From contig NZ_CAHS01000004.1 of NCBI RefSeq assembly GCF_001050515.1, positions 1 through 64,000 on the forward strand: DNA of 64,000 bases. Reading direction: 5' to 3'. Shown piece after piece: positions 21,469 to 33,538 of this stretch (the stretch's first letter is position 1; each line of letters begins with the position of its first letter). The notes below the pieces were generated by a model. The model was not told where the DNA came from. It made no database searches and saw only the letters and a list, made by a program, of their open reading frames with translations. The stretch is from Erwinia piriflorinigrans CFBP 5888. GTDB taxonomy: Bacteria > Pseudomonadota > Gammaproteobacteria > Enterobacterales > Enterobacteriaceae. The position numbers were made by a program, and so were the translations under genes.

Positions 21469-22497
21469 ATGACCTATCCTGACGCTGCCGATAACGAACT
21501 GGATATTCGTGGCCTTTGCTGCGCGCTATGGTGCGGTAAAATTTGGATTATTGCTGGGGGTGCCCTGTTTGCTGTGCTGGCGTGGGTCTATTCACTGCTG
21601 GTGACGCCGCAATGGAGTACGACTGCCATCGTCGATCGACCGACGGTGAATGCGTTATCCGGATTTTATTCGCAACAGCAGTTTTTGAACAACCTGGATA
21701 CGCCTACCGGCAGTGTGAATGTGGTTCCAACCACCGTCATCGATGAGGCGTATCAGGAGTTTGTTATGCAGCTTTTTGCCTGGGATACCAGGCATGACTT
21801 CTGGCTACAGTCCAGCTATTACCAGAAGAGGGAGAGCGGTAATGTGCGTCAGGATGCCGCGCTGCTTGACGAACTGATCGCCGATATTCAGCTACAGCCC
21901 GCCGACAGCGCAAAAAACATCAATGACACCGTCAAGATAGTGGCGGAAACGGCAGCTGATGCGAATACCCTGTTACGTCAGTATGTGGCGTTCGCCAATC
22001 AACGTGCTACAGCTCATCTTAATCAGGAATTGAGTGCTGCCTGGGCCGCACGCAGCATACAGTTAAAAGCTCAGATTAAACGCCAGGAAGAAGTCGCCAA
22101 AGCGATTTACGATCGTCAGGTCAACAGCGTGCAGCAGGCTCTGAAAATTGCGCAGCAGCATGGGTTTGAGCAGGCAAAAACGCAAACGCCTTCCGAACAG
22201 CTGCCAGACTCGGAACTGTTCCTGCTTGGGCGCTCTCTGCTACAGGCGCGGCTGGAAAATCTGCTGTCCAGCGGCCCGTCTTACGGACTTGATTACGACC
22301 AAAACCGGGCGATGATGATGACGCTGAACGTCGGGCCAACGCTGGTGAAATCATTCCAGACCTGGCGTTATTTACGTACCCCGGAAGAACCGGTGAAGCA
22401 AGACAGCCCGCGCCGCGCGCTGCTTATGATGATGTGGGGCGCAGTGGGCGTGCTGGTCGGCGCTGGCACGGCGTTGGTTCGCCGTCCCCGTCGTTAA
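21469..22497 (+). CDS. wzzE: ECA chain-length regulator WzzE
   Basis: A 342-aa polysaccharide co-polymerase (Wzz family) that sets ECA chain length and is needed for cyclic ECA. Two membrane segments bracket a large periplasmic domain: [20 protein letters not shown] near the N-terminus and [18 protein letters not shown] near the C-terminus, with a proline-containing start to the second region. AAAAGGAAAA lies upstream of the ATG. Confidence 0.94.
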   Translation: MTYPDAADNELDIRGLCCALWCGKIWIIAGGALFAVLAWVYSLLVTPQWSTTAIVDRPTVNALSGFYSQQQFLNNLDTPTGSVNVVPTTVIDEAYQEFVMQLFAWDTRHDFWLQSSYYQKRESGNVRQDAALLDELIADIQLQPADSAKNINDTVKIVAETAADANTLLRQYVAFANQRATAHLNQELSAAWAARSIQLKAQIKRQEEVAKAIYDRQVNSVQQALKIAQQHGFEQAKTQTPSEQLPDSELFLLGRSLLQARLENLLSSGPSYGLDYDQNRAMMMTLNVGPTLVKSFQTWRYLRTPEEPVKQDSPRRALLMMMWGAVGVLVGAGTALVRRPRR

Positions 22498-22547
22498 GTC
22501 TGTCGCAGACTCGTACAGTTAAACAATTTCGGATGAAGAGAGCAACG

Positions 22548-23678
22548 GTGAAAGTATTAACGGTTTTTGGCACGCGCCCTGAAGCGATAAAAATGGCACC
22601 TCTGGTGCATGCGCTGGCGCAGGATGACGAAATAGAGTCGCGCCTGTGCGTGACTGCGCAGCATCGTGAAATGCTCGATCAGGTGCTGCATTTGTTCTCC
22701 ATCGTGCCGGATTACGATCTTAATATCATGCAGCCGGGTCAGGGATTGACCGAAATTACCAGCCGTATTCTTGCCGGGCTGAAAACAGTATTTGCTGATT
22801 TTACCCCTGATGTGGTGCTGGTTCACGGCGATACCACCACGACGCTGGCTGCCAGTTTGGCCGCTTTCTATCATCGTATTCCGGTTGGCCATGTGGAAGC
22901 AGGGCTGCGCACCGGCGATATCTGGTCTCCGTGGCCTGAAGAAGCAAACCGTACGCTGACGGGGCATCTGGCCAGCTATCACTTCACCCCGACCGCCAGC
23001 TCGCAGCAAAACCTGCTGCGCGAGAATCTCCCTGCTGAACGTATCTTCGTTACCGGTAATACGGTGATTGATGCGCTGTTTTGGGTGCGCGACCGGGCGT
23101 TAAGTGATGATGCATTAAGAAACAGCCTTGCGGCACGTTACCCCTTCCTGTGTGCGGATAAAAAAATGATTTTGGTCACCGGACACCGACGTGAAAGCTT
23201 TGGCGATGGTTTTGAACGTATCTGCAACGCGTTGGCCGAGATTGCGCGCCTGCATCCGCAGGTACAAATCGTCTATCCGGTACATCTCAATCCCAACGTG
23301 AGTGAGCCGGTCAATCGCATTCTGCACGGAATTGATAACGTCATTCTTATTGAACCGCAGGAATACCTGCCGTTTGTCTGGTTGATGAATCGCGCCTGGC
23401 TGATCCTGACTGACTCCGGCGGCATTCAGGAGGAAGCGCCCTCATTGGGCAAACCGGTGCTGGTGATGCGTGACGCCACCGAACGCCCTGAAGCGGTGGC
23501 TGCCGGTACGGTTCGCCTCGTTGGCACTGACGGCGCGAAAATCGTCAGTGAAGTGACCCGTCTGCTGACTGATGATGAAGCCTGGCAAGCCATGAGCCGC
23601 GCGCATAATCCTTACGGAGATGGGCTGGCCTGCCAGCGAATTGTGCAGGCACTGAAAAAAAATTGGACAACACTATGA
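22548..23678 (+). CDS. wecB: UDP-N-acetylglucosamine 2-epimerase
   Basis: A 376-aa non-hydrolysing epimerase that makes UDP-ManNAc for ECA. It starts with a GTG giving [16 protein letters not shown]; this equals the E. coli length, while the open frame extends 38 codons back into wzzE. An in-frame ATG lies five codons upstream with a poorer ribosome-binding site. Conserved motifs are [26 protein letters not shown] and [11 protein letters not shown]. The stop overlaps wecC by 4 nt. Confidence 0.95.
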   Translation: MKVLTVFGTRPEAIKMAPLVHALAQDDEIESRLCVTAQHREMLDQVLHLFSIVPDYDLNIMQPGQGLTEITSRILAGLKTVFADFTPDVVLVHGDTTTTLAASLAAFYHRIPVGHVEAGLRTGDIWSPWPEEANRTLTGHLASYHFTPTASSQQNLLRENLPAERIFVTGNTVIDALFWVRDRALSDDALRNSLAARYPFLCADKKMILVTGHRRESFGDGFERICNALAEIARLHPQVQIVYPVHLNPNVSEPVNRILHGIDNVILIEPQEYLPFVWLMNRAWLILTDSGGIQEEAPSLGKPVLVMRDATERPEAVAAGTVRLVGTDGAKIVSEVTRLLTDDEAWQAMSRAHNPYGDGLACQRIVQALKKNWTTL

Positions 23679-24937
23679 TCTTCAAAACTATTTCAGTGAT
23701 CGGGCTGGGCTACATTGGCCTGCCCACCGCTGCGGCTTTTGCCTCCTGTCAAAGGCAGGTTATCGGCATTGATATCAAAGAGCACGCGGTTGCCACCATC
23801 AATCGCGGTGAGGTTCATTTCGCCGAACCGGATTTGGATCGTGTGGTGAAAGCGGCGGTAGAGGGCGGTTTCTTACGTGCTGCCACCCAGCCGCAGCCTG
23901 CTGATGCCTTTTTGATCGCCGTACCTACGCCATTCAGGGGCGAGCATCACCCGGATATGGCTTATGTCCAGGCGGCAGCTGAGTCCGTTGCGACGGTGCT
24001 GAAAAGGGGCGACCTGGTGATCCTTGAGTCTACCTCGCCGGTGGGTTCTACCGAGCAAATGGCGCAATGGATGGCGGCTGCCCGTCCGGATTTGACCTTC
24101 CCGCAGCAGGCAGGTGACGCTGCCGATATCCAGGTGGCATATTGCCCGGAACGTGTCCTGCCGGGACGGGTGATGGCTGAACTGCGCAAAAACGATCGGG
24201 TGATTGGCGGCATGACCGCCACCTGTTCGCAGCGGGCCAGCGAACTCTACAAACTTTTCGTAGAGGGCGAGTGCGTGGTGACTAACTCGCGTACGGCGGA
24301 GATGTGTAAGCTAACCGAAAACAGTTTCCGCGATGTGAATATTGCTTTCGCCAATGAGCTGTCGCTGATTTGTACCGAGCAGGGAATCAACGTCTGGGAA
24401 TTAATCCGGCTGGCAAATCGCCATCCGCGCGTCAATATCCTGCAGCCGGGGCCTGGCGTTGGCGGTCACTGTATCGCCGTCGACCCGTGGTTTATCGTGG
24501 CTCAGAATCCCGATCTGGCGCGCCTGATCCGCACCGCGCGTGAAGTTAACGATGGTAAGCCGCATTGGGTGCTGGAGCAGGTACAGCGGCAGGTTGCCGA
24601 TTGTCTGATGACAAGCGATCGTCGTGGCAGCGAGCTGAAAATAGCCTGTCTTGGCCTGGCGTTTAAGCCCGATATTGATGATTTACGTGAAAGCCCGGCG
24701 GTACAGGTAACCGAAATGATCGCCGCCTGGCATCAGGGGACGACGCTGGTGGTCGAGCCAAACGTACAGCAACTTCCCGCTGCATTGCAGGAAAAAGCTA
24801 CGTTGGTCACGCTGGACGAGGCGCTGCAACAGGCTGATGTGCTGGTGATGCTGGTCGATCACCGGCAGTTTAAGGCGGTCGATCCGTCTGTACTCACCCA
24901 ACCGTGGATTGTTGATACTAAAGGGGTCTGGACATGA
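23675..24937 (+). CDS. wecC: UDP-N-acetyl-D-mannosamine dehydrogenase
   Basis: A 420-aa UDP-sugar dehydrogenase that oxidises UDP-ManNAc to UDP-ManNAcA. The N-terminal Rossmann motif is [14 protein letters not shown], the catalytic-region motif is [15 protein letters not shown], and the C-terminal domain has [15 protein letters not shown]. The ATG overlaps the wecB stop (ATGA) and gives the E. coli length. Confidence 0.95.
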   Translation: MIFKTISVIGLGYIGLPTAAAFASCQRQVIGIDIKEHAVATINRGEVHFAEPDLDRVVKAAVEGGFLRAATQPQPADAFLIAVPTPFRGEHHPDMAYVQAAAESVATVLKRGDLVILESTSPVGSTEQMAQWMAAARPDLTFPQQAGDAADIQVAYCPERVLPGRVMAELRKNDRVIGGMTATCSQRASELYKLFVEGECVVTNSRTAEMCKLTENSFRDVNIAFANELSLICTEQGINVWELIRLANRHPRVNILQPGPGVGGHCIAVDPWFIVAQNPDLARLIRTAREVNDGKPHWVLEQVQRQVADCLMTSDRRGSELKIACLGLAFKPDIDDLRESPAVQVTEMIAAWHQGTTLVVEPNVQQLPAALQEKATLVTLDEALQQADVLVMLVDHRQFKAVDPSVLTQPWIVDTKGVWT

Positions 24938-26007
24938 GGCGTATTCTGGTCACCGGAGGTGCCGGATTTATCGGCTCTGCCGTTGTCCGTCACATCTTAT
25001 CTTCCACGCAGGATCAGGTTCTGGTGCTGGATAAGCTCAGCTATGCCGGCAATCTGGCCTCTTTAGATCCGGTTGCTGACAACCCGCGTTTCACCTTCAA
25101 AAAAGTGGATATCTGCGATCGCGCCGCGCTGGATGCGGCTATTGCGGCTTTTCAGCCTGAGCTTATCATGCATCTCGCGGCAGAAAGCCACGTTGACCGT
25201 TCCATTGATGGCCCGCTGGCGTTTGTTGAAACCAATGTTGTTGGCACCTATATGATGCTGGAAGCCGCCAGACATTATTGGGCGTCGCTGCCTGCACCAG
25301 AGAGATCGGCTTTCATTTTTCACCATATCTCTACCGATGAAGTTTTTGGCGATCTGGAAAACGAGACTGATTTCTTCACCGAAACCACGCCTTATGCCCC
25401 CAGCAGCCCCTATTCTGCGACGAAAGCGAGTAGCGATCATTTAGTGCGTGCCTGGCATCGGACTTATGGCCTGCCGGTGATCGTCACCAACTGCTCCAAT
25501 AATTACGGGCCGTACCACTTCCCGGAAAAACTGATCCCTTTGATGATTATCAATGCGTTAGCGGGTAAGCCACTGCCGGTTTATGGCGATGGCGGGCAGA
25601 TCCGCGACTGGCTGTTCGTTGATGACCATGCGCGTGCCCTTTATCGAGTGGTCACCACGGGTAAAGTGGGCGAAACCTATAATATCGGCGGACATAACCA
25701 ACGGCGTAATATCGACGTTGTGGAAACACTGTGCGCATTGCTGGAAGAGCTGGCACCGGAGAAGCCGCGCGGCTTACTTTATTATCGCGACCTGATTACC
25801 CGCGTTGCCGACAGGCCTGGTCACGATCGGCGCTATGCCATTGACGCAGGCAAAATTGAGCGCGAGCTTGGCTGGCGGCCGCAGGAAACCTTTGAAAGCG
25901 GTATGCGTAAAACCGTGAGCTGGTTTATTAATAATCCCGGCTGGTGGCAAGGTGTGCTGGATGGCAGCTACCGTGGTGAACGTCTGGGGTTATCCTCAGG
26001 ACAATGA
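24934..26007 (+). CDS. rffG: dTDP-glucose 4,6-dehydratase (ECA)
   Basis: A 357-aa extended short-chain dehydrogenase that turns dTDP-glucose into dTDP-4-keto-6-deoxyglucose, the precursor of Fuc4NAc. NAD motif [10 protein letters not shown] lies at residues 8-17, the catalytic triad lies in STDEVFGDL and [10 protein letters not shown]. It overlaps wecC by 4 nt. A paralogue of RmlB; location in the wec cluster gives the RffG assignment. Confidence 0.94.
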   Translation: MRRILVTGGAGFIGSAVVRHILSSTQDQVLVLDKLSYAGNLASLDPVADNPRFTFKKVDICDRAALDAAIAAFQPELIMHLAAESHVDRSIDGPLAFVETNVVGTYMMLEAARHYWASLPAPERSAFIFHHISTDEVFGDLENETDFFTETTPYAPSSPYSATKASSDHLVRAWHRTYGLPVIVTNCSNNYGPYHFPEKLIPLMIINALAGKPLPVYGDGGQIRDWLFVDDHARALYRVVTTGKVGETYNIGGHNQRRNIDVVETLCALLEELAPEKPRGLLYYRDLITRVADRPGHDRRYAIDAGKIERELGWRPQETFESGMRKTVSWFINNPGWWQGVLDGSYRGERLGLSSGQ

Positions 26008-26020
26008 AGAGAGGTAGAGG

Positions 26021-26902
26021 ATGAAAGGTATCGTTCTTGCCGGTGGTACCGGTACGCGCCTGCACCCGATTACACGGGGGCTGTCCAAGCAGCTGCTGCC
26101 CATTTATGACAAACCGATGATCTATTACCCGCTGTCGGTGCTGATGCTGGCGGGTATCCGTGACATTTTAATTATCACCACGCCGGAAGATAAACCGCAC
26201 TATCAGCGGTTACTCGGTACGGGGCGGGAGTTCGGTATTCGACTTAGCTATGCCGAGCAGGCGACCCCTGATGGTCTGGCGCAGGCATTTATCCTCGGTG
26301 AGGCGTTTATCGGCGGCGATAGCTGTTGTCTGGTACTGGGCGATAATATCTTCTTCGGCCAGGGGTTTAGCCCCAAGCTGAAGCAGGCGGTGGAAAATCC
26401 TGCGGGTGCGACCGTGTTCGGCTATCAGGTGATGGACCCGGAACGTTTTGGCGTGGTGGAGTTTGACGAAAACTTCCGCGCTCTGTCGCTGGAAGAAAAA
26501 CCCAGCCAGCCGAAGTCGCGCTGGGCGGTGACGGGCCTCTATTTCTATGACAATCGTGTGGTTGAGTTTGCCAAACGGGTGCGTCCGTCAGCGCGGGGTG
26601 AATTAGAAATTACCTCCATTAATCAGATGTACTTGGACTGCGGTGAGCTGAACGTGCAGCTGCTGGGGCGAGGTTTTGCCTGGCTGGATACCGGGACGCA
26701 TGACAGCCTGATTGAAGCCAGCACCTTTGTGCAGACGGTAGAAAAACGTCAGGGATTCAAGATTGCCTGTTTGGAAGAGATCGGCTGGCGCAACGGCTGG
26801 CTGTCGGATGATGAGGTGCGCCGCTCTGCGGCCGCGTTGGCGAAAACCGGCTACGGCCAGTACTTATCTGACTTGCTGCATGTCCGTCCACGCCAGTATT
26901 AA
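26021..26902 (+). CDS. rffH: Glucose-1-phosphate thymidylyltransferase (ECA)
   Basis: A 293-aa nucleotidyltransferase that makes dTDP-glucose. The signature [20 protein letters not shown] is at residues 8-27, with [10 protein letters not shown] and [10 protein letters not shown] further on. An AGAGGTAGAGG site precedes the ATG. The 3' end overlaps wecD by 23 nt. Confidence 0.95.
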   Translation: MKGIVLAGGTGTRLHPITRGLSKQLLPIYDKPMIYYPLSVLMLAGIRDILIITTPEDKPHYQRLLGTGREFGIRLSYAEQATPDGLAQAFILGEAFIGGDSCCLVLGDNIFFGQGFSPKLKQAVENPAGATVFGYQVMDPERFGVVEFDENFRALSLEEKPSQPKSRWAVTGLYFYDNRVVEFAKRVRPSARGELEITSINQMYLDCGELNVQLLGRGFAWLDTGTHDSLIEASTFVQTVEKRQGFKIACLEEIGWRNGWLSDDEVRRSAAALAKTGYGQYLSDLLHVRPRQY

Positions 26903-27578
26903 GCCCCTTGAGTGGGAAAGCGCCTTTTTTGGTCGCCGCTGTGCACTGCTAGAGCTGAAAGGCGATAGCGTGCTGGATGCGGCACGGCTGAATGACTGGG
27001 ATCTGGTGCAGGTTAAAGTAATGGCGCAGCAGAGTGCTGAACTGGACGCGTTGAGCGCGCTGGGTTTTCGCCTGGTGGAAGGGGAAGCAGACTGCGTGTT
27101 GGGCATTGCTGCGGTTGAGCGCCCGGCCGGTATCCGAATCGCTCGCGTTGAGCATATCCCGCAGCTGCGCCATGCGGCGGCAGAACTCTTCACCTACAGC
27201 CGCTTTCGTTCCCCGTGGTTTGCTGTCGGCGACAGTGGGCGCTTTTACGCGCAGTGGATAGAGAATGCCGTGCGCGGCACCTTTGACCACCAGTGTCTGT
27301 TGGCGGTGGATGAAAAGGGCGCAATGCAGGGTTTTGTCTCGTTGCGAGAATTACCTGACGGCACGGGGCGTATTGGACTGCTGGCCGTGTTGCCAGAGTC
27401 TCAGGGGCTAGGCATCGGGCAGCGGCTAATGAATGCCGCCAATGACTGGTGCCGGGCCCGTCGTCTCACACGACTTCACGTTGCGACACAGTTGGGTAAC
27501 CTGTCCGCGCTGCGCCTCTATCTGCGCTGCGGGGGCGTCATTGAACGTACCGCCTATTGGCTATACAGGGAAATATGA
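26880..27578 (+). CDS. wecD: dTDP-4-amino-4,6-dideoxy-D-galactose acyltransferase
   Basis: A 232-aa GNAT-family N-acetyltransferase that acetylates dTDP-Fuc4N to dTDP-Fuc4NAc. The conserved core [20 protein letters not shown] is followed by the acetyl-CoA loop [13 protein letters not shown]. The start [18 protein letters not shown] resembles E. coli WecD. It overlaps rffH by 23 nt and wecE by 1 nt, implying coupled translation. Confidence 0.9.
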   Translation: MSVHASIKPLEWESAFFGRRCALLELKGDSVLDAARLNDWDLVQVKVMAQQSAELDALSALGFRLVEGEADCVLGIAAVERPAGIRIARVEHIPQLRHAAAELFTYSRFRSPWFAVGDSGRFYAQWIENAVRGTFDHQCLLAVDEKGAMQGFVSLRELPDGTGRIGLLAVLPESQGLGIGQRLMNAANDWCRARRLTRLHVATQLGNLSALRLYLRCGGVIERTAYWLYREI

Positions 27579-28708
27579 TGATTCCGTTTAACGCCCCACC
27601 CGTGGTGGGCACTGAAATAGAATACATGCAGTCAGCCATAAGCAGCGGGAAGCTGTGCGGTGACGGTGGTTTTACCCACCGCTGCCAGCAGTGGATGGAG
27701 CAGCGTTTTGGCAGCCATAAAGTGTTGCTGACCCCATCCTGTACCGCTTCGCTGGAAATGGCGGCGATCCTGCTGGATATCCAGCCCGGTGATGAAGTGA
27801 TTATGCCGAGCTATACCTTCGTCTCTACCGCCAATGCGTTTGTCCTGCGTGGTGCCATCATCGTGTTTGTCGACGTACGCCCAGACACGATGAACATAGA
27901 TGAAAAGCTGATTGAAGCGGCCATCACAGAAAAAACCAAAGCGATTGTCCCGGTGCATTATGCTGGCGTGGCCTGCGAGATGGACACCATTATGGCGCTG
28001 GCGGAAAAGTATCGGTTATGGGTAGTTGAGGATGCTGCACAGGGTGTGATGTCGACCTATAAAGGTCGTGCTCTGGGAACTATTGGTCACATTGGCTGCT
28101 TCAGTTTCCATGAAACGAAAAACTATACCGCCGGTGGGGAAGGGGGGGCGACGCTTGTCAATGAGGTTACGCTGGTTGAGCGAGCTGAGATCATCCGCGA
28201 GAAAGGCACTAACCGCAGCCAGTTTTTCCGTGGGCAGGTGGATAAGTACACCTGGCGCGATATCGGCTCCAGCTACCTGATGGCCGATTTGCAGGCGGCT
28301 TATCTCTGGGCGCAGTTGGACATGGCGGAAGCGGTAAACCAGCAGAGGCTGCGCCTGTGGCAAAATTACCATGATGCACTGCAACCCATTGCCGCACGAG
28401 GGCGTATCACGCTTCCCACCCTACCTGCTGATTGCGAGCACAATGCACATATGTTCTGGCTGAAACTGCGCGATGGCTGCGATCGCAGCGCGCTGATTGC
28501 CTGGCTGAAAGAAGCGGAAATCCTTGCCGTGTTTCACTATATTCCGCTGCACAGTTCTCCTGCCGGACAGCGTTTTGGTCGCTTCAGCGGTGAGGATCGC
28601 TATACGCAGCAGGAGAGCGATCGGCTGCTGCGTCTGCCGCTCTTTTATAATCTCTCCGACAGCGATCAGAAAACGGTGATCGGCTCTTTATTAAGCTATT
28701 TCTCCTGA
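27578..28708 (+). CDS. wecE: dTDP-4-amino-4,6-dideoxygalactose transaminase
   Basis: A 376-aa DegT/DnrJ/EryC1 PLP aminotransferase that forms dTDP-Fuc4N. The PLP lysine is K181 in FHETKNYTAGGEGG. Two ATGs occur in tandem (27575 and 27578); I took the second, which gives [13 protein letters not shown] and the E. coli length, though the first is possible. Confidence 0.95.
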   Translation: MIPFNAPPVVGTEIEYMQSAISSGKLCGDGGFTHRCQQWMEQRFGSHKVLLTPSCTASLEMAAILLDIQPGDEVIMPSYTFVSTANAFVLRGAIIVFVDVRPDTMNIDEKLIEAAITEKTKAIVPVHYAGVACEMDTIMALAEKYRLWVVEDAAQGVMSTYKGRALGTIGHIGCFSFHETKNYTAGGEGGATLVNEVTLVERAEIIREKGTNRSQFFRGQVDKYTWRDIGSSYLMADLQAAYLWAQLDMAEAVNQQRLRLWQNYHDALQPIAARGRITLPTLPADCEHNAHMFWLKLRDGCDRSALIAWLKEAEILAVFHYIPLHSSPAGQRFGRFSGEDRYTQQESDRLLRLPLFYNLSDSDQKTVIGSLLSYFS

Positions 28709-28709
28709 T

Positions 28710-29960
28710 ATGTCACTGGCGAGAGCATCAATGTGGACGGCGGCTTCCACGCTGGTAAAAATTGTCGCCGGACTGCTGGTGGTGAAGATGCTGGCGGTCT
28801 CTTACGGACCGGCCGGCGTCGGGCAGGCGGGAAATTTCCGTCAGTTGATTACCGTGCTGGGAGTACTGGCCGGGGCGGGTATTTTCAACGGCGTCACTAA
28901 ATACGTGGCGCAGTATCAGCAGCAGCCCGCGCAGCTGCGTGCGGTTGTCGGTACCGCGTCGTCAATGGTGCTGGGGTTCTCGGTCCTGATGGGGCTGGTC
29001 TTTTTAATGTTTGCTGCGCCAATCAGCCGGGCGCTGTTCGGCAACGACCAATATCAGCAGGTGATCCGCATCGTTGCGTTTCTGCAAATGGGGATCGCCT
29101 GGGCCAATCTGGCGCTGGCGCTGATGAAGGGCTTTCGCGATGCCGCCGGCAACGCGATTGCCCTGATTGTCGGCAGCCTGATCGGCGTTGCCGCATGGTT
29201 TGTCTGCTACTGGCTGGGGGGCTACAGCGGTGCGCTGGTTGGACTGGCGATGGTGCCTGCGCTGGTGGTGGTGCCTGCTTTTGTTTTGCTGGCGCGGCGC
29301 GACCGCCTGCCCATGAACTATCTGTTACCCCGCTGGCGGCCGGAGTATGTTCGCAGCTTGGGGAAGTTCACTTTGATGGCGCTTATCACCGCCGTCACGT
29401 TGCCAGTGGCCTGGATGATGATGCGTAACCTGCTGGCGCAGCATGCCGGATGGCAGCAGGTGGGACTGTGGCAGGGGGTCAGCAGTATCTCGGATGCCTG
29501 GTTGCAATTTATTACCGCGTCTTTCAGCGTCTGGCTGCTGCCCACTCTGGCGCGCCTACAGCATAAGGCGGATCTGACGCGCGAAATCGTTAAGGCTCTG
29601 CGCTTCGTGTTACCGCTAGTGGCGGCTGTGGCCTTTGCCGTCTGGCTGCTACGCGATTTTGCCATCTGGCTGCTGTTCTCCAGCGAGTTTCACGCCATGC
29701 GCGATCTGTTTGTCTGGCAGCTAATTGGCGATGTGCTCAAAGTGGGCTGTTACGTGTTTGGTTATCTGGTGATCGCCAAAGCCTCACTGCGTTTTTATCT
29801 CCTGACGGAAGTGAGCCAGTTTGTACTGCTTAGCGGATTTTCCCGTTGGCTGATCCCGCTGCATGGCGCAACAGGGGCGGCTCAGGCCTACATGGCGACC
29901 TATATCGCTTATTTTGCACTCTGTGCTGGCGTTTTTATTATTTATCGTAGAAGAGTATGA
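28710..29960 (+). CDS. wzxE: ECA lipid III flippase WzxE
   Basis: A 416-aa MATE-like/polysaccharide exporter with about 12 predicted membrane helices, which moves the undecaprenyl-linked ECA trisaccharide across the inner membrane. It starts MSLARASMWTAASTLVKIVA, as in E. coli WzxE. It sits 1 nt after wecE and overlaps wecF by 4 nt. Confidence 0.94.
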   Translation: MSLARASMWTAASTLVKIVAGLLVVKMLAVSYGPAGVGQAGNFRQLITVLGVLAGAGIFNGVTKYVAQYQQQPAQLRAVVGTASSMVLGFSVLMGLVFLMFAAPISRALFGNDQYQQVIRIVAFLQMGIAWANLALALMKGFRDAAGNAIALIVGSLIGVAAWFVCYWLGGYSGALVGLAMVPALVVVPAFVLLARRDRLPMNYLLPRWRPEYVRSLGKFTLMALITAVTLPVAWMMMRNLLAQHAGWQQVGLWQGVSSISDAWLQFITASFSVWLLPTLARLQHKADLTREIVKALRFVLPLVAAVAFAVWLLRDFAIWLLFSSEFHAMRDLFVWQLIGDVLKVGCYVFGYLVIAKASLRFYLLTEVSQFVLLSGFSRWLIPLHGATGAAQAYMATYIAYFALCAGVFIIYRRRV

Positions 29961-31033
29961 CCACAGTAATTCACCTTTTAGGCTCAGATATTCCGCACCA
30001 TAACCAGACGGTGCTGAATTTCTTCAGCCAGACCTTATACGACGAGGTGCCCACGGCGGCGGCGCGTCAGTTTTGGCTGGTCAGTGGGCAGTCAGAACAG
30101 ATAAATCAGTTTCCCCGGCTGAATATCCGCGTCTTTGCCGATAAATCGGCACTGGCCAGCGCCGTGATTGACGCCGCACGCCAGCAGCGCAAGCTGCGCT
30201 TCTTTTGTCACGGCCAGTTCAATTTGCGTCTGTGGCTTGCTCTCCTGTCTGGCAAACTCCGGCGCAACCAGGTTTACTGGCATATCTGGGGAGCCGATCT
30301 GTATGAAGATGCGGCAGGGCTGAAATTTCAGCTGTTTTACCTGATGCGGCGGCTGGCGCAAAAACGCGTGGCGCATGTGTTCGCCACGCGCGGCGATATT
30401 AACCATTTTCACCAGCGCAACTCGCAGATCCCGGCATCGCTGCTCTATTTTCCTACCCGCCTGGCACAGCATGTCGCGGCCAGCGGGCAGCCGGATGGAC
30501 CATTGACCATTCTGCTCGGGAATTCGGGAGATGCCAGCAATCGCCATATTCAGGCCCTGCAGGAAATTCATCAGCAGTTTGGCGCGGGGGTTAAGGTGGT
30601 CGTGCCGTTGGGATACCCACCCAATAATGAAACCTACATCCAGCGCGTGCGTGAAACCGCTGACGATTTGTTTGCGCCAGGAGACGTGCAGCTACTGACG
30701 GAAAAGCTGGCATTCAGTGATTACTTACAGCTGCTCAGCCGTTGCCATCTGGGCTACTTTATTTTTCAACGTCAGCAGGGCATTGGCACGCTCTGCCTGC
30801 TGATGCAGGCGAATGTGCCTTTTGTACTCAGTCGCAAAAATCCTTTCTGGCAGGATTTGGTCGAACAACAGGTGCCGGTGCTGTTTAATAGTGACCGACT
30901 GGATACGGCAACGATAAATGAGGCCCGGCGCCAGATGCAGCAGGTCGATAAAAAACAGGTCGCCTTTTTCGAACCGAGCTATCTGGCGGGCTGGCGGCAG
31001 GCATTGCATCTGGTAGAAGGAGATAACGCATGA
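29957..31033 (+). CDS. wecF: TDP-Fuc4NAc:lipid II Fuc4NAc transferase
   Basis: A 358-aa glycosyltransferase family 56 enzyme that adds Fuc4NAc to complete ECA lipid III. Recognisable stretches include [18 protein letters not shown] at the start, [12 protein letters not shown] and [12 protein letters not shown]. It overlaps both neighbours by 4 nt. Confidence 0.94.
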   Translation: MTTVIHLLGSDIPHHNQTVLNFFSQTLYDEVPTAAARQFWLVSGQSEQINQFPRLNIRVFADKSALASAVIDAARQQRKLRFFCHGQFNLRLWLALLSGKLRRNQVYWHIWGADLYEDAAGLKFQLFYLMRRLAQKRVAHVFATRGDINHFHQRNSQIPASLLYFPTRLAQHVAASGQPDGPLTILLGNSGDASNRHIQALQEIHQQFGAGVKVVVPLGYPPNNETYIQRVRETADDLFAPGDVQLLTEKLAFSDYLQLLSRCHLGYFIFQRQQGIGTLCLLMQANVPFVLSRKNPFWQDLVEQQVPVLFNSDRLDTATINEARRQMQQVDKKQVAFFEPSYLAGWRQALHLVEGDNA

Positions 31034-32382
31034 CGTTATTACAGTTCGCTGGCTTGCTGCTGGTCTGGCTGGTGTGCTGCGGCTTTATCCTTACGCTGAC
31101 CTGGCGTGAATTCCGTCGTGTACGCTTTAACTTTAACGTGTTCTTTTCGATGCTGTTCTTGCTGACGTTCTTCTTCGGCTTTCCACTGACGTGCACGTTG
31201 GTCTTTGGCTTTGATGTCGAGGTGGTTCCGGCGGAGTATCTGTTGCAGGCGCTGCTTTCGGCAGGCTGTTTTTACGCTATCTACTACGTCACCTACAAAA
31301 CCCGTCTGCGAAAACGCCATCGCGCTCCGTCTCGTCCGGCATTTACCATTAATCGCATTGAGGCGCACCTGAGCTGGATGATCATGGCGCTGGTGGCCTT
31401 AGTCACCGTGAGTGTGTTCTTCCTGCACAATGGCTTCCTACTGTTTAAGCTGCAAAAATACAGTCAAATCTTCTCGGCTGACGTCTCCGGCGTGGCGCTG
31501 AAACGCTTTTTCTATTTCTTCATTCCGGCCATGCTGGTGGTCTATTTTCTCCAGCAGAATATGCGCAGCTGGCTGCTGTTCCTGGTCGGCACCGTGGGGT
31601 TTGGCCTGTTAACCTATGCCATCGTCGGCGGTACGCGCGCCAATATTATTATCGCCTTCGCTCTGTTTTTGTTTATTGGCATTATTCGTGGCTGGATAAC
31701 ACTCTGGATGCTGGCTTTAGCCGGCGTCGGGGCGATTGTCGCCATGTTCTGGCTGGCGCTGAAGCGCTATAACCTTGACGTTAGCGGTTCGCAGGCATTT
31801 TACACCTTCCTCTATCTGACGCGGGATACCTTCTCGCCGTGGGAAAACCTGGGCCTGCTGCTGCAAAACTACGACAAGATTGATTTCCAGGGCCTGGCAC
31901 CGATCTGGCGTGATTTCTATGTGTTTATCCCAAGCTGGCTATGGCATGGAAGACCTTCTGTGGTTCTCAATAGTGCTAATTACTTTACCTGGGATGTGCT
32001 GGATAACCATTCTGGCCTGGCTATCTCTCCCACGCTGATCGGTTCGTTAGTGGTCATGGGCGGCGCGCTGTTTATTATGCTGGGAGCCGTCATGGTGGGA
32101 CTGATTATCAAATGGTTCGACTGGCTGTATGAAAAAGGTCGTCAGGAACAGAACCGCTATAAAGCGGCTATCCTGCAAAGTTTTTGCTTCGGCGCGGTCT
32201 TTAATATGATTGTGCTGGCGCGTGAGGGTTTAGATGCGTTTGCTTCTCGCGTGGTCTTTTTCTGCGTTATTTTTGCTGCCTGTGTGCTGGTGGCTAAACT
32301 GCTTTATTGGTTGCTCGACAGTGCCGGACTGGTGCGCTCTCGGCCCAGTCTTAAACACTGCTTTGTAGGGAATGAATCATGA
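31030..32382 (+). CDS. wzyE: ECA polymerase WzyE
   Basis: A 450-aa polytopic membrane protein with about 11 hydrophobic segments, which polymerises ECA repeat units in the periplasm. Conserved stretches are [29 protein letters not shown] and [20 protein letters not shown]. Overlaps wecF and wecG by 4 nt each. Confidence 0.94.
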   Translation: MTLLQFAGLLLVWLVCCGFILTLTWREFRRVRFNFNVFFSMLFLLTFFFGFPLTCTLVFGFDVEVVPAEYLLQALLSAGCFYAIYYVTYKTRLRKRHRAPSRPAFTINRIEAHLSWMIMALVALVTVSVFFLHNGFLLFKLQKYSQIFSADVSGVALKRFFYFFIPAMLVVYFLQQNMRSWLLFLVGTVGFGLLTYAIVGGTRANIIIAFALFLFIGIIRGWITLWMLALAGVGAIVAMFWLALKRYNLDVSGSQAFYTFLYLTRDTFSPWENLGLLLQNYDKIDFQGLAPIWRDFYVFIPSWLWHGRPSVVLNSANYFTWDVLDNHSGLAISPTLIGSLVVMGGALFIMLGAVMVGLIIKWFDWLYEKGRQEQNRYKAAILQSFCFGAVFNMIVLAREGLDAFASRVVFFCVIFAACVLVAKLLYWLLDSAGLVRSRPSLKHCFVGNES

Positions 32383-33119
32383 GTGCCTCTGCCATCGTGC
32401 CGCAGTATCAGATACGTGGTCTAACCCTGTCAGGCTTTGCCGATATGGCGCAGTTTGTGGATTACCTCAATCAGCAGGGAGAGTTGAAAAAAGGCACGCT
32501 GGTGGCCATCAATGCGGAGAAAGTGTTGACCGCTGAAGCCAATCCTGCGGTTTATCAACTGCTGAATGAGGCAGAGTACAAATATGCCGACGGCATCAGC
32601 ATCGTGCGTTCCATCCGTAAAAAGTATCCGCAGGCCAAGGTATCGCGTATTGCCGGTGCCGATTTGTGGGAGGCTCTGATGGAGCGCGCCGGACATGAAG
32701 GCACGCCGGTGTTTCTGGTGGGAGGTCGGCCTGAGATCCTCGCCAAGACGGCAGATAAGCTCAGTACGCAGTGGAATGTCAATATTGTCGGTTCACAGGA
32801 TGGCTTTTTCACGCCGGACGAACGTGAGGCGCTGTTTGCGCGCATCAAGGCCAGCGGTGCGCGGCTTATTACTGTTGCTATGGGGTCTCCGCGTCAGGAG
32901 ATGCTGATGCAGGCTTGTAAGGCCGTTTATCCTGATGCGCTATATATGGGGGTGGGGGGAACCTACGATGTGTTCACCGGGCAGGTGAAGCGTGCGCCCA
33001 GGATTTGGCAAAAGATGGGGCTGGAATGGCTTTATCGCCTGATTTTGCAGCCTTCACGCCTCAAACGTCAGCTTGGTCTACTGAAATACCTCAACTATCA
33101 CTGGCGTGGAGACCTTTGA
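32379..33119 (+). CDS. wecG: UDP-ManNAcA transferase WecG
   Basis: A 246-aa WecG/TagA/CpsF family glycosyltransferase that adds ManNAcA to lipid I, giving lipid II. Family motifs are [22 protein letters not shown] and [10 protein letters not shown]. It is the last ECA gene. In E. coli yifK follows; here the tRNA operon comes 178 nt later with no gene between. Confidence 0.95.
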   Translation: MSASAIVPQYQIRGLTLSGFADMAQFVDYLNQQGELKKGTLVAINAEKVLTAEANPAVYQLLNEAEYKYADGISIVRSIRKKYPQAKVSRIAGADLWEALMERAGHEGTPVFLVGGRPEILAKTADKLSTQWNVNIVGSQDGFFTPDEREALFARIKASGARLITVAMGSPRQEMLMQACKAVYPDALYMGVGGTYDVFTGQVKRAPRIWQKMGLEWLYRLILQPSRLKRQLGLLKYLNYHWRGDL

Positions 33120-33247
33120 CCGGCGGTGTATTTGTTCACTCCACGGCGTATAAGCGCTGTTTTCGCAGCAAAAAGCACAAAAAACGCTGCGACTTTAGAC
33201 GGAATGCACAAAGCGTAAGCAAACGCGTTTTTTTGTGAAAAAAGCAC

Positions 33248-33276
33248 TGGACAGGTAGGGCTCTCGCCCGTAGTAT
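33248..33276 (+). promoter_or_regulatory. Promoter of the tRNA-Arg/His/Leu/Pro operon
   Basis: TGGACA at 33248-33253, a 17-nt spacer and TAGTAT at 33271-33276, ending 21 nt before the first tRNA. Position and spacing fit a sigma-70 promoter for the operon. Confidence 0.72.
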
Positions 33277-33297
33277 GCACATCCGCAACGGCGCTAC

Positions 33298-33374
<77 letters not shown>

Positions 33375-33449
33375 TTAATTTTGTGCGCAAGAGCTGCGGT
33401 GGTAACACTTACCGCGTTAGTAAGAAGTAAGGTTGTTCTGGTAGTAGTG

Positions 33450-33525
33450 GTGGCTATAGCTCAGTTGGTAGAGCCCTGGATTGTGATTCCAGTTGTCGTG
33501 GGTTCGAGTCCCATTAGCCACCCCA
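33450..33525 (+). tRNA. hisR: tRNA-His (anticodon GTG)
   Basis: A 76-nt tRNA with the histidine-specific extra 5' G (GTGGCTA against TAGCCACCCCA), anticodon GTG in TTGTGAT and encoded CCA. Confidence 0.97.
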
Positions 33526-33538
33526 GATTTTGTAGTAT

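Noticed and set aside
22434-22547. 38-codon N-terminal extension of wecB
   Set aside because: It overlaps the wzzE 3' end out of frame and is not part of the family; the GTG at 22548 gives the normal protein.
20336-33119. Possibility that the glycan cluster is an O-antigen or capsule locus
   Set aside because: Every gene of the ECA set is present in the E. coli order, including WzyE, WecF and WecG, which are specific to ECA.
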